The notes beneath the pieces are model-generated. The model was given only the letters and a program-made list of their open reading frames with translations, did no database searches and was not told the DNA's origin. A stretch of 64,000 nucleotides of DNA from Selenomonas sp. (GTDB lineage Bacteria; Bacillota; Negativicutes; Selenomonadales; Selenomonadaceae). Positions 1 through 9,000 of this stretch are shown here, in pieces (position 1 is the stretch's first letter; each line of letters begins with the position of its first letter). Location of the stretch: positions 62,001 to 126,000 of the forward strand of contig JAKVOG010000004.1 of the NCBI GenBank assembly GCA_022482925.1, given 5' to 3'. The position numbers were made by a program, and so were the translations under genes.

Positions 1-224
1 CAACAGGAACTTTCCCCGAGGATCGGATGCCGGGTTGGCCGCAGGCTCCGGACCCGCACCAACCGCAGCGCCTCGTGCATATCCACATCATCACGGATAT
101 CACCGGACTCATAGATGCAGACCGGATTGGCCGTCCCAATCTCACTGCCAGGCATATAGACATATTCACTGTTCTCATTGTCGCCGAAGATCACACCGGA
201 TTTCAGCTTTGATTCCACCATCAT
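1..224 (-). CDS. Hypothetical protein, N-terminal part only
   Basis: An open frame begins with ATG-ATG at 224 after a good ribosome binding site (GAGAGGAAA at about 232-240) and runs off the left edge of the window, giving 74 residues beginning MMVESKLKSGVIFGDNEN. It starts 15 bases past the stop of corA, so it is probably co-transcribed with it. I do not recognise the family: there is no signal peptide, membrane segment or clear catalytic motif in the visible part. The sequence is mixed and soluble-looking, with an Arg-rich stretch at the end. A link to Mg2+ homeostasis from its position would be a guess. Confidence 0.55.
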   Translation of the reverse strand, partial: MMVESKLKSGVIFGDNENSEYVYMPGSEIGTANPVCIYESGDIRDDVDMHEALRLVRVRSLRPTRHPILGESSC

Positions 225-238
225 AGAGCAGTTTCCTC

Positions 239-1192
239 TCAAAACATATCTTTTTTCCACAGCGCATAGGCACCAGCAATACTGATACTGAACGCAATAA
301 CCATCACATAGAAAAAACCATAGCCATTATCGGTGAACGGTACCGGCACATTCATGCCGAAGAAACTGGACACGACCGTCGGAATAGCGATGATGATCGT
401 CATTGCGGCCAGGAATTTCATAACGAGATTCTGATTATTGGCTATGATCGACGAAAAGGTATCAGCCATACGAGCCAGGATTTTGCTGTACATCTCAACC
501 ATTTCCTTGGCCTGCTTATTCTCGATGATGACATCTTCCAGCAGGTCTTCGTCCTCCTCATACGCCTTGAGGATTGGCGTCAGTGCCTCATTGTTGCGCA
601 TGCGCAGCAGCTTGTCGAGCACTGCACCGTTGGAGCGGATGGCCGCATTGAAATAGGTTAGGCCCTTCTGCAGCTCGAGCAGACGCATGATCTCGCTGTT
701 CTTCATATCATAGCGCAGCTGATCTTCGATATCATCAGACAGCTTACTGATCTGACGCAGATAGCGCAGATAGAATGTCGATGATTTATACAGAATCTGA
801 AACAGGAACCTGGTCTTTTTATACGTACGGAAAAGCTTGGCTGTGCGCTCATTGAATTCCGCCATGACCGGCGTTTCTTCCAGACAGACCGTAATGATAT
901 ATTCATCGGTGATAATAATAGCCAGTGGCAAAGCGTCATAGCTGTCCTGTCCACGACAGACTGCTACATTGGTCAGGACCATGACTGAATCGTCTTCGAT
1001 ATCAGTATGAGAGCGTTCCTCATCATCCAGTGCCGACCGCAGGAAGTCAGGATCAACCTCGGTAAGGTTGCTGACCACTTTCAGCTCATAGGGCGTCGGA
1101 TCGACAATGTTGATCCAGGCGCCTTTTTCGAGTGTCTTCAGTGTAAGTTCCTGTAGTGGGCCGCTCTCCATGGATTTGAAAATCTGAAGCAT
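239..1192 (-). CDS. corA: CorA-family Mg2+ transporter
   Basis: This is a 317-residue CorA-type divalent cation channel of the inner membrane, normally a homopentamer that lets in Mg2+ (some relatives carry Co2+, Ni2+ or Zn2+). The evidence is at the C-terminus: a first membrane helix ends in the signature GMN at residues about 278-280, followed by a short periplasmic loop, a second hydrophobic helix and the basic tail KKDMF. The long N-terminal cytosolic domain is rich in charged helices, as in the family. The start at 1192 has an AGAGGAGA ribosome binding site. The mRNA leader between the promoter near 1393-1422 and this start is about 190 nt and carries a candidate leader peptide, which suggests attenuation-type control. 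Confidence 0.9.
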   Translation of the reverse strand: MLQIFKSMESGPLQELTLKTLEKGAWINIVDPTPYELKVVSNLTEVDPDFLRSALDDEERSHTDIEDDSVMVLTNVAVCRGQDSYDALPLAIIITDEYIITVCLEETPVMAEFNERTAKLFRTYKKTRFLFQILYKSSTFYLRYLRQISKLSDDIEDQLRYDMKNSEIMRLLELQKGLTYFNAAIRSNGAVLDKLLRMRNNEALTPILKAYEEDEDLLEDVIIENKQAKEMVEMYSKILARMADTFSSIIANNQNLVMKFLAAMTIIIAIPTVVSSFFGMNVPVPFTDNGYGFFYVMVIAFSISIAGAYALWKKDMF

Positions 1193-1233
1193 GGTTGAGT
1201 GTCTCCTCTCTGTTCAAAGGAAACAACGCCAGT

Positions 1234-1341
1234 TCAGACCAACCGGTTATAACTTACAGACCGGCAGAGAAGTGACGGGATTTCCTTATATGGTATTGTA
1301 ATGCATCGTTTGGGATTCGCCGTATCAGGGTGATCGTCCAT
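1234..1341 (-). CDS. Candidate leader peptide of corA (35 aa)
   Basis: A small frame begins MDDHPDTANPKRC and ends in TGA 41 bases before corA. The start is preceded by GGTGAGGAGA, a strong Shine-Dalgarno match. The N-terminus alternates Asp and Pro, as does the known Mg2+ sensor leader MgtL of enteric bacteria, where acidic/Pro codons destabilise ribosomes at low Mg2+. Enteric corA also has a leader peptide (CorL). The end of the frame overlaps a small hairpin (CCGGT / ACCGG, roughly 1242-1263). Translation of this frame and its role are inferred; only the frame, the ribosome binding site and the position are seen. Confidence 0.45.
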   Translation of the reverse strand: MDDHPDTANPKRCITIPYKEIPSLLCRSVSYNRLV

Positions 1342-1392
1342 TCTCCTCACCAGCCTTTCTATATCAGTCTTCTTGTCATTTCAACACGATAC

Positions 1393-1422
1393 ATTATATG
1401 CCAATCCCACCGCGTTTGTCTA
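1393..1422 (-). promoter_or_regulatory. Putative promoter of the corA leader
   Basis: On the minus strand, TAGACA (1417-1422) and TATAAT (1393-1398) are 18 bp apart, with a TGG just upstream of the -10 box. Transcription would start near 1386 and give a leader of about 190 nt before corA. Confidence 0.55.
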
Positions 1423-1480
1423 TAGGAATCCGTGGACTTTTTCATTGGCTCACCATACCAGCAGTCTGCATACTTGCACG

Positions 1481-1523
1481 AAAAAAGCCTTTGGAACTGC
1501 ACATGACAGTTCCAAAGGCTTTT
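1481..1523 (-). terminator. Rho-independent terminator after the MCP gene
   Basis: A perfect 17-bp inverted repeat (1483-1499 with 1507-1523, 7-nt loop) is followed on the minus strand by a run of T. It lies just past the stop of the chemoreceptor gene and separates it from the corA promoter. Confidence 0.85.
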
Positions 1524-1546
1524 CTGCAGATAAACCGATCTTATCC

Positions 1547-3531
1547 TTATAATTTGAACTTGTTGATCGCTTCCTGCATGTCAGACGCCAGATTGGCCAG
1601 TGCCTGTGATGCGGCTGCGATTTCCTCATTCGAGGCCGACTGCTCTTCCGTCGAAGCCGAAATCGTATTGGTGTGATCAGCAGTCTTCCGACTGATCGTA
1701 TCAATCGAGTCCACGGCTGCCACGATATTGCCGGCACCATCGGATACCGAATTGACCGAACCGCTGATCTCTTCCACTTTGGAACGGATGTCATTGACCT
1801 TGCGCATGATATCCTCAAACTGGACACCGACCTCGCGGATGGCCTGCGTACCGGACTGGACTTCACTCGTCCCCTGCTCCATCGCCTCAACTGCACGCTC
1901 TGTATCACGCTGGATGGTCTGGATCCGGTCTTTAATCTGCTCGGCAGAAATCTGCGACTCAGCCGCCAGCTTGCGGACCTCCTCGGCTACGACAGCAAAC
2001 CCACGGCCATGCTCTCCGGCACGGGCTGCTTCAATCGCCGCATTGAGCGCCAGCAGATTCGTCTGATCGGCAATCGCCGAGATGGCTTCCACGATCTGGC
2101 CGATCTGCTGAGAGTTCTCTCCAAGCGTACGAACTACATCAGCCGAGTCCATGACACTCTTCTCGATGTGCACCATCTTCGTCGTAGCTTCTTTCATAAG
2201 CTGCTCGCCTTGCTGAGCTGCCTCCGATGTGCTGACTGCGGCATCCGATACCTGTCTGGTCCGAGCCGTCATTGTCGTAATATCATTGAACACGACATCA
2301 ACATTCTTCTTGGCACCATCGATATCACCCAACTGCTGATCCATGCCCTGCGATACCTCGCCAACCGTCTCCGCAACATGAACCGCTGCCTGAGCCGATT
2401 GATGGGCATTGGCTGTCAGTTCCTCCGAGGATGCTGCCACCTGCTCAGATGTAGATGCCATTTTCCCGATCAGTTCCCGCAGATGCTGATGCATCGTATT
2501 GAACGCCCGGGTCATCGACCCGATCTCGTCCTCTGATGTCACCGGCAAAGCCTCAACCTGCAGATTGCCATCAGCCAGCTGCGAAGCCTGTCCCTCAAGC
2601 GCAACGATTGGTCTCGTGATCCGGCCGGCAAACTGCAGGCACATGAACACGATAAGGAAAAGTCCCGCTATGATCAGGATTCCATAGATAAGCTTCAAAT
2701 GATTTACCGCTGCAAATACGAAATCATACGGAATAGACATGCCGATCAGCCAGCCCGTAGTCGGGACTGTCGTATAGCAGAATACCTGCTCTCCATCTGC
2801 ATTCTTATAGGTAAAATAACCATTGCCCTTCTGGAACATCGTATCCAGTTTATCGCCAAAGCCCGGAATATCTTTGGCCTCAGACATCAGCTGCTCCTGA
2901 CCGGACGTTGCCAGCAGTTTGCCGGTCTTCTCAATGATATAACCTGTGCCTTCGCCGCGATACTTGATCTTCGCGACCCGTTCCTTCAGGACATTCAGCG
3001 TGATATCGCCGCAGATAGGCACCGGCGAACTGCTTGTTCGGACCATAGAACGGTGCAACAGCAGAAACGACCAGATCACCAGTGCTCTTGCTCTTATAGA
3101 CATCGGTATACACGGTCTTGCCAGCATCACGTGCCTGCGAGTACCACGGACGTTTCTTCGGATCCGTCTTGCCCGTCTCGTCTGCGCTCTTGTACGGCAG
3201 GAACATGCCCTGCTCATCACCACGCGTCATTTCCTGAATATCCTCATCAGAAGCCGCCACAGCCAGCAAATGCTTCATATCAGGCCGTAGACGGATTCAT
3301 ACCAGCTGCTACCGAGCTCGGTCATAAGGTCAGCCTGCGAAGATACCGGCTTGGCTTTCTCCCGCAGCCAGCCATCCACTGATTCCCCTTCAGCACGGAC
3401 TGTCGCTGCAATCTCTGCATTAACACTTCCTCAAGATTACTGTAGGCCGTGAAATAACCGATCACTGACACAGCTGCCAGAATTACTCCAACGATACCAG
3501 ACAGTATGATAAACTTCTGTTTTATGCCCAT
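1547..3531 (-). CDS. Methyl-accepting chemotaxis protein (frameshifted)
   Basis: This is a membrane chemoreceptor signalling to CheA/CheW. An N-terminal membrane helix ([19 protein letters not shown]) is followed by a periplasmic double-Cache-type sensor containing [20 protein letters not shown], a second helix, a HAMP domain, and the conserved signalling tip ([20 protein letters not shown]) within the coiled-coil cytoplasmic domain. The parts lie in three frames. A G-run deletion near 3385, a deletion near 3285 and an insertion at 3017-3019 (creating AGG on the plus strand) would restore one protein of about 660 residues. I treat the gene as intact in the organism. It is single, with its own terminator; cheR lies 15 kb away. 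The ligand is unknown, although Cache domains commonly bind small organic acids or amino acids. Confidence 0.85.
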
Positions 3532-3692
3532 TGTTCCACTCCTTTTCTCTTCCGATATGATAGTTCCACTCCATCTCTTTTCTATATTCGAGAAGCAGAC
3601 AAAATACCTTCTTTATGACCCCAAAATACTTATTATCAACAGATCACAATAGTATATATTCATAAGCTATCTCCCCCATCATGAATTCTTCC

Positions 3693-3722
3693 TTGACAGA
3701 AACTCTATAAATACCGTATACT
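3693..3722 (+). promoter_or_regulatory. Promoter of tmRNA
   Basis: TTGACA (3693-3698) and TATACT (3717-3722) are 18 bp apart, a near-consensus vegetative promoter. It places the start about 30 nt upstream of the mature tmRNA 5' end, leaving a short precursor. The rest of 3532-3692 shows nothing I can name. Confidence 0.8.
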
Positions 3723-3761
3723 ATAGAATACGGTATGGAAATATCGTACTTAGTAAATCGT

Positions 3762-4100
3762 GGGGATGTAATGGTCTCGACGGGGTACTGAAGCCACGAA
3801 GTTCGCAGGCCCACGGTCAAGAAGCCTAACTCCTGACCAACAAATGTAATTGACGAAAACGATTACGCATTCGCTGCCTGAGCCTAGCTCAGATAGCCCC
3901 TTCGGTATCGCCAGCTGTGAGCAGGGCTGAAGGCTTTAAATAAACACAGCAGTTTTCCGGTTTTTCACAAAAACTGGTGGTGGAGGACTCTGAATCCCAG
4001 AGTGCCGCTCCTATGATGCCTGCATACTCAGGCTATTGCGATAGTACTTCGTGATGTGGATGTATTTCGGACAGGAGTTCGATTCTCCTCATCTCCACCA
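3762..4100 (+). ncRNA. ssrA: Transfer-messenger RNA
   Basis: The 5' end GGGGATGTAATGGTCTCGAC and the 3' end with a T-arm-like GGAGTTCGATTCTCC and encoded CCA form the tRNA-like domain typical of one-piece tmRNA. The molecule rescues stalled ribosomes with SmpB. The tag frame ends DENDYAFAA at 3852-3878 before TGA (3879-3881), matching the usual degradation tag that ends in hydrophobic-Ala-Ala. No GCN resume codon is present between the in-frame TGA upstream and GAC at 3852, which is unusual. A sequence error there is possible. Confidence 0.95.
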
Positions 4101-4145
4101 TGTATAATCCAAAATTCGTATGGAACTATGATTTTGTAACTATAG

Positions 4146-4182
4146 AAAATACCGCGGGCATTGATTTGCTTCGCGGTATTTT
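4146..4182 (+). terminator. Terminator after tmRNA
   Basis: An 11-bp inverted repeat AAAATACCGCG / CGCGGTATTTT (4146-4156 with 4172-4182) ends in T residues and lies 45 nt past the tmRNA CCA end. Confidence 0.75.
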
Positions 4183-4236
4183 ACTATCATCACATAGACA
4201 AAAGACGTTCTGCATTATAATGAAAGGATCCATCCA

Positions 4237-5391
4237 ATGACCACTAAAACGCCGCAACATGCTGCCATGCTTTTAAGCAGCGGGCATCTGCTCAATGATT
4301 TCTACTGCAATTTTCTGCCGATCCTGCTGCCGATTATCATGCCCCGGCTCGGGCTTTCGCTGACTCTCAGCGGCCTGATCGTCATGGTGATGTCGATTAC
4401 CAGCAATATGCTGCAGCCGGTATTCGGGTACCTGCTCGACCGGCATGATATGGGCCGGATGCTGATTCCAGTCATCCCTTTCGGCGCGATATGCATCTGC
4501 GCCATCGGCTTCGTCGACACGAAGGCCATGCTGTTCCTGCTGGTCGCACTGACCGGACTGTCGGTCTCCGCATTCCATCCGCTGGGATCCTCCCTGGTGG
4601 CCAGGACTGCCGCTGCCGGACACCAGGGCAGTTCCATGTCCTACTACATTGCCGGTGGCAATCTGGGCTTCGCCTTCTCGCCGATCCTGCTAGTCGCCTT
4701 CACCGAACAGTTCGAGCTGACGGCACTGCCCTGGCTCATCCTGCCCAGCCTGCTGCTGGCCCGCCTCTACTGGCGCTCAGATTTGCCGTGGATCAGCACC
4801 CGTGCAGCGGGGCAGACAACTGCCCCTATCCGCCTGCGTCAGCTGCTGCTGAACCGTTCCGTCTTTCGGCTGAATCTGGCCATGGGCCTCCGCTGCTGGA
4901 CGCATGTCTCCGTGTCGACCTTCCTGCCGCTGCTGCTCATCGGTGCCGGCTATTCGGCCATGCTGTCCGGTACATTGCTGACCTTGTTCCTTATCGGCTG
5001 CACGATTGGCGGCCTGATTGGCGGTGCCCTGGGCGACCGCTTCCGGCATAAGACCATCATCACGCTCTCCCTGCTGATCGGTTTCTTCCCGACCTGCTAT
5101 TTCTTCCTGCAGCCGGGAACCGAACCGCTGTCGCTGCTGGCCCTCTTCCTCTCCGGAGCCTGCCTGCTGGCACCACAGCCAAGCTCAGTAGTTTGGGCGC
5201 AGCGCCTCATGCCTGCCAATGCCGGCATGGCCTCCGGCCTGATGATGGGACTCTCCTTCGGACTTGGCAGCATCGGTGCAGCCATCACAGCAGCAGCTGC
5301 TGACCACATTGGCCTGACCACAGCCTTGCTGCTGACCTCGCTGCCATTGCTGCTTGCCGCCGCGGTATCTTTTCTGACCCCGGAAAAATAA
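4237..5391 (+). CDS. MFS transporter, fosmidomycin-resistance-like
   Basis: The 384-residue protein is almost wholly hydrophobic, with about 12 membrane helices, and has the look of the Fsr-type branch of the major facilitator superfamily. It opens with a short tail and a helix containing GHLLNDFYCNFLPILLP, and the first half contains the loop FGYLLDRHDMGR (motif-A-like). A second such loop, GGALGDRFRHKT, marks the start of the second half. Proteins of this type export drugs or other small molecules with proton exchange; the real substrate here cannot be told. A MarR-type regulator follows 22 bases downstream, which fits a self-controlled efflux pair. The start has an AAAGGA ribosome binding site. 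Confidence 0.85.
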   Translation: MTTKTPQHAAMLLSSGHLLNDFYCNFLPILLPIIMPRLGLSLTLSGLIVMVMSITSNMLQPVFGYLLDRHDMGRMLIPVIPFGAICICAIGFVDTKAMLFLLVALTGLSVSAFHPLGSSLVARTAAAGHQGSSMSYYIAGGNLGFAFSPILLVAFTEQFELTALPWLILPSLLLARLYWRSDLPWISTRAAGQTTAPIRLRQLLLNRSVFRLNLAMGLRCWTHVSVSTFLPLLLIGAGYSAMLSGTLLTLFLIGCTIGGLIGGALGDRFRHKTIITLSLLIGFFPTCYFFLQPGTEPLSLLALFLSGACLLAPQPSSVVWAQRLMPANAGMASGLMMGLSFGLGSIGAAITAAAADHIGLTTALLLTSLPLLLAAAVSFLTPEK

Positions 5392-5413
5392 TCATACAAA
5401 GGAGCATCAACTC

Positions 5414-5836
5414 ATGGATTTCCGAACATCGACCGGCATGGCACTCTGCCGAACTGCCCGCAAACTTCATCAGCATCTGGAGCACTGCTTCGAGCCCTAC
5501 AATGTAACACCAGGGCAATGGTCACTGATCCGCCAGCTGCAGGAAACCCCTGGAATCAGCCAGAAGCAGCTGGCCGACCTGCTGGAAAAAGACCAGAACA
5601 ACGTTAAGGCACTTATCGACCGCCTGATGAAAAAACAGTATGTGGAACGCCGCCGTTGTCCGGATGACCAGCGTGCCTTCCAGCTCTACCTGACCGAAAA
5701 GGGACTGCAATGCTGGCAATCCGTCGTTCAGGTAGATGATACGTTCATGGACAGCGCCCTGGCCGGACTGACGTCTAATGAGGTTACTGCGTTCAACCAG
5801 CTCCTGCGAAAGATTGAAGTCAACGTCTCGGACTGA
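5414..5836 (+). CDS. MarR-family transcriptional regulator
   Basis: This is a 140-residue winged-helix protein. The DNA-binding part reads as helix-turn-helix GISQKQLADLLEKDQNNVKALIDRLMKKQYVERRRCPDDQRAF, with the conserved wing DQR, as is typical of MarR/SlyA proteins; helices at both ends should form the dimer interface. Family members repress their own operon and release it when a phenolic or other ligand, or an oxidant, binds. Coming just after an efflux transporter in the same direction, it likely controls that transporter. The start at 5414 follows GGAGCATCAACTC. Confidence 0.88.
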   Translation: MDFRTSTGMALCRTARKLHQHLEHCFEPYNVTPGQWSLIRQLQETPGISQKQLADLLEKDQNNVKALIDRLMKKQYVERRRCPDDQRAFQLYLTEKGLQCWQSVVQVDDTFMDSALAGLTSNEVTAFNQLLRKIEVNVSD

Positions 5837-5980
5837 TGCCCATCACATGCTTCAACAGCAACGACTGGACCAACGCCATCTGAATGACAATGAGGCTGAC
5901 ACGATACAGGGAGCGGGCTTGATGAATCAAGCCCCTACACGAATAAGTCAATCATACACGAAAAAGTCAATCCCATATAA

Positions 5981-6044
5981 AAAGGCTGTTGCGCCTAAGA
6001 TTCCGCTAGTAAGCAAAAACCTTAAGTGCAACAGCCTTCTTTTG
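5981..6044. terminator. Shared terminator between marR and addA
   Basis: AAGGCTGTTGC (5982-5992) pairs with GCAACAGCCTT (6028-6038). Flanking A and T runs allow it to end both the plus-strand marR transcript and the minus-strand addA transcript, which converge here. The long loop could hold a second small hairpin. Confidence 0.65.
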
Positions 6045-6063
6045 TTGCCTGTAAAAGCCGAAT

Positions 6064-9000
6064 TCAGCGTTCTAAGCCCGGAACTGCTATGATTTCCCCA
6101 CTTTGCAGGAGATACAGATAGCGTTCACTGACCGGACGCTGCAGGATGGAACTGACCGCCTCACTATACAGGTCGACCTGGATCTGATAGCGCTGCAGAG
6201 CCCTGGCCTGATCCGGATTGCGATCGGTCTTGTAATCCACCAGAACCAGACTGCCATCAGCTTCTTCAAACAGCAGGTCGATGACGCCCTGCGTGAATAC
6301 CTGTTCCGCCTCATCCTCAACTTCCGGATAGAACCGCTTTGCCATGAGCATCCGGCTGAACGGCAGTTCCCGCCATACATGCACGGCCCGTTGCAGGCGC
6401 TGCCCAATCTCCGACTGGATGAAGTTCTGTATGCCTTTGATATATACGGCCTCGCGCTGACTTGACTGCAGAATGCCCAGGGCCTCCAGCCGATCCAGCT
6501 GCTGTCCGATTCCCGCATAGCTGTTATCGCCCTGCAGGACCAGATGCTGCATGACCGTATGCATGATCGTTCCCCGCTCACTGGCCGACAAACGGGCAGC
6601 CTGATCCTGCAGAAAACGAGGCCGCTGCCATTCCTGCCCGGCCGGGTCAGCCGGATCAGCCGGCCGGTTCAGCGGCTCCAGAAGCTGTTCCGATGGTGCA
6701 TCCTGAGCCAGACGTTCAAACTCGGCAAAACGGTGCTTGATCTCCGTCACGGTAAGCTTGGCCGGCACATGATCCAGGCCGCGCATATCATAACGCCAGT
6801 TCAGGCAGCGCTCCACCTGCTCACGGTCCTCAGTGGACGGCATTGGCTGGAGCAGACGAACCGCCTGCAGCAGCTCATCCTGCTCATCTTCTACGGCTTC
6901 CTGCTGATGAACCGCTTCCTCCGGGATGACCCGGACTGCAAAATGCGCCTCCGGCTCAATCGTCAGGCGACTGCTGAATGCCACTGCTGGCATATCCTCC
7001 TCCGTCTCGCCAGCAGCCAGTTCCCGCAGGGCCTGACCATCGGCATGACGGGAAAGTGCCGGTGCCACCCAGTCCAGATAGCTGTCAGCCTGCCGGATCA
7101 TGGCCGCTGGCAGCTGGACTTCGGAGCTGTCGGCATAGCTGCACCAGCGCCCGGCCTTCTTCACGGCCTTATCCGCCGACAGTACGCCGGTCAGGATCAG
7201 CTTTTCCCTGGCCCTGGTCATGGCGACATAGAGCACACGCATCTCTTCGGCTTTCGATTCCTCAATGATCCGGGCCGAAATTGTCTGCCAGGGAAGCGTA
7301 CTGTAGATCTGCCGCCCCACAGCCGAGCGTTCCACCAGTTTAGGGCCGATGCCCAGCTGCTGATGCAGCAGGAACGTGCCCTTTGCATCCATGGTATTAA
7401 ATCCCTTGGCCGTATCAGCCAGGATCACGACCGGGAATTCCAGTCCCTTGCTCTTGTGGATGCTCATGATGCGTACAACATCCTCACTGGCCCCCAATGT
7501 ACGCGCCACAGATAAATCCGTATCCCGCTTCTTCAGGTCCTCAATGAAGCGCAGGAACCGGAACAGGCCACGATAATTCGTGCGTTCATAATCGGCCGCC
7601 CGGTCCGTAAGCATACGCAGGTTGGCCTGCCGCAGCAGACCGCCTTTCAGGCTGCCGACATAATCGTAGTAACCCGTATCGCGATACAGGGTCCAGATCA
7701 GCTCCGGTACACTGTGGCTCACTGCATAGCTGCGCCAGCCGGCCAGCTCCTGCTGAAAAGCAGCTGCCCGCCCGGCCAGCTCCGTATCGAGAGCCGTATC
7801 CGTACGGAAGCTGGCCAGCAGGCCCTCATACAAATCCCCATCTTCGGCCGACAGACGAATCCGGACCAGCTCCTCCATCGAGAAACCGCCGATTGGCGAA
7901 GCCATCACTGCGGCCAGCGGGATATCCTGATGCACATTATCGATGACCGCCAGCAAGGCCAGTACCAGCCGTACTTCCATGGCCTCGAAATAGCCGCCGT
8001 CCACATCCGCATACGCCGGAATGCTGTTCTTGCGCAGGACCTCCAGCAAAGTATTGGCCTTGCCACGAACCGCCCGCATCAATACCGCGATATCCCGGTA
8101 CTGAATGGGCCTGTAGCCGCCATGTGCCCCCCGGTCTTTATCAAATACGACCGGCTGGCTGGCGATTAGTGCCTGAATGCGGTCCGCAATATGCTGGGCC
8201 TCCAGGCCAAAACCTTCCAGATCATCGCTGACCGTCTCTTCACCATCTTCTTCACCGGCAGTTTCGGCTGGTGTCTGCTCATCAAGTTCAGACTTGCCGC
8301 CACGAAGCACCAGATCCAGTTCCATCGGTCCCTGCAGGGTATGTTCCTGTGGTGGATAGACAGCCCCCGGATAAAGTTTGCTGCGTTCATCGTACTCGAT
8401 CTCCGCGGCCTCCCGGGTCATCACCTGATCGAATATATAGTTGATCGGAGCCAGTACCTCGGCCCGGCTGCGGAAATTCTGCTTCATGGTGATGAGCTGG
8501 TCCGGATCATCCGGTCCCGGCTCCTCCGGATACGCATCGTATTTCGCCTGAAAGAGATACGGATCCGCCAGCCGGAAACGATAGATGCTCTGCTTCACAT
8601 CGCCGACCGTAAAGCGGTTTCGCTCCCTGGCAATCAGGCTCAGGATGGATTCCTGGACGCCATTGGTGTCCTGATATTCATCGACCATGATGGTTGCGAG
8701 CTGATCACGCAACGCCTGCGCAGCCTCCGTCGGCACGTATTCCGGCGGCGACTGCTGCAGCGCGCCCGGATTGGCGCAGAGAATCTCCAGTGCATAATGC
8801 TCGAGATCATTGAAATCCAGGATATTGCGCTCCTTCTTGGCCGCCTGCAAAGCTTCGATAAAATCCAGGGTCAGCCGGACATAGGCACGGACAACCTGAC
8901 CACAGCTCTTGATCCGGTCCATGAGTTCTGCTTCCGATTCGAGCAGATACCGCTCGACCAGATCCGTCTTGAACATTTTCTTGACCTGATTCCGCACGGT

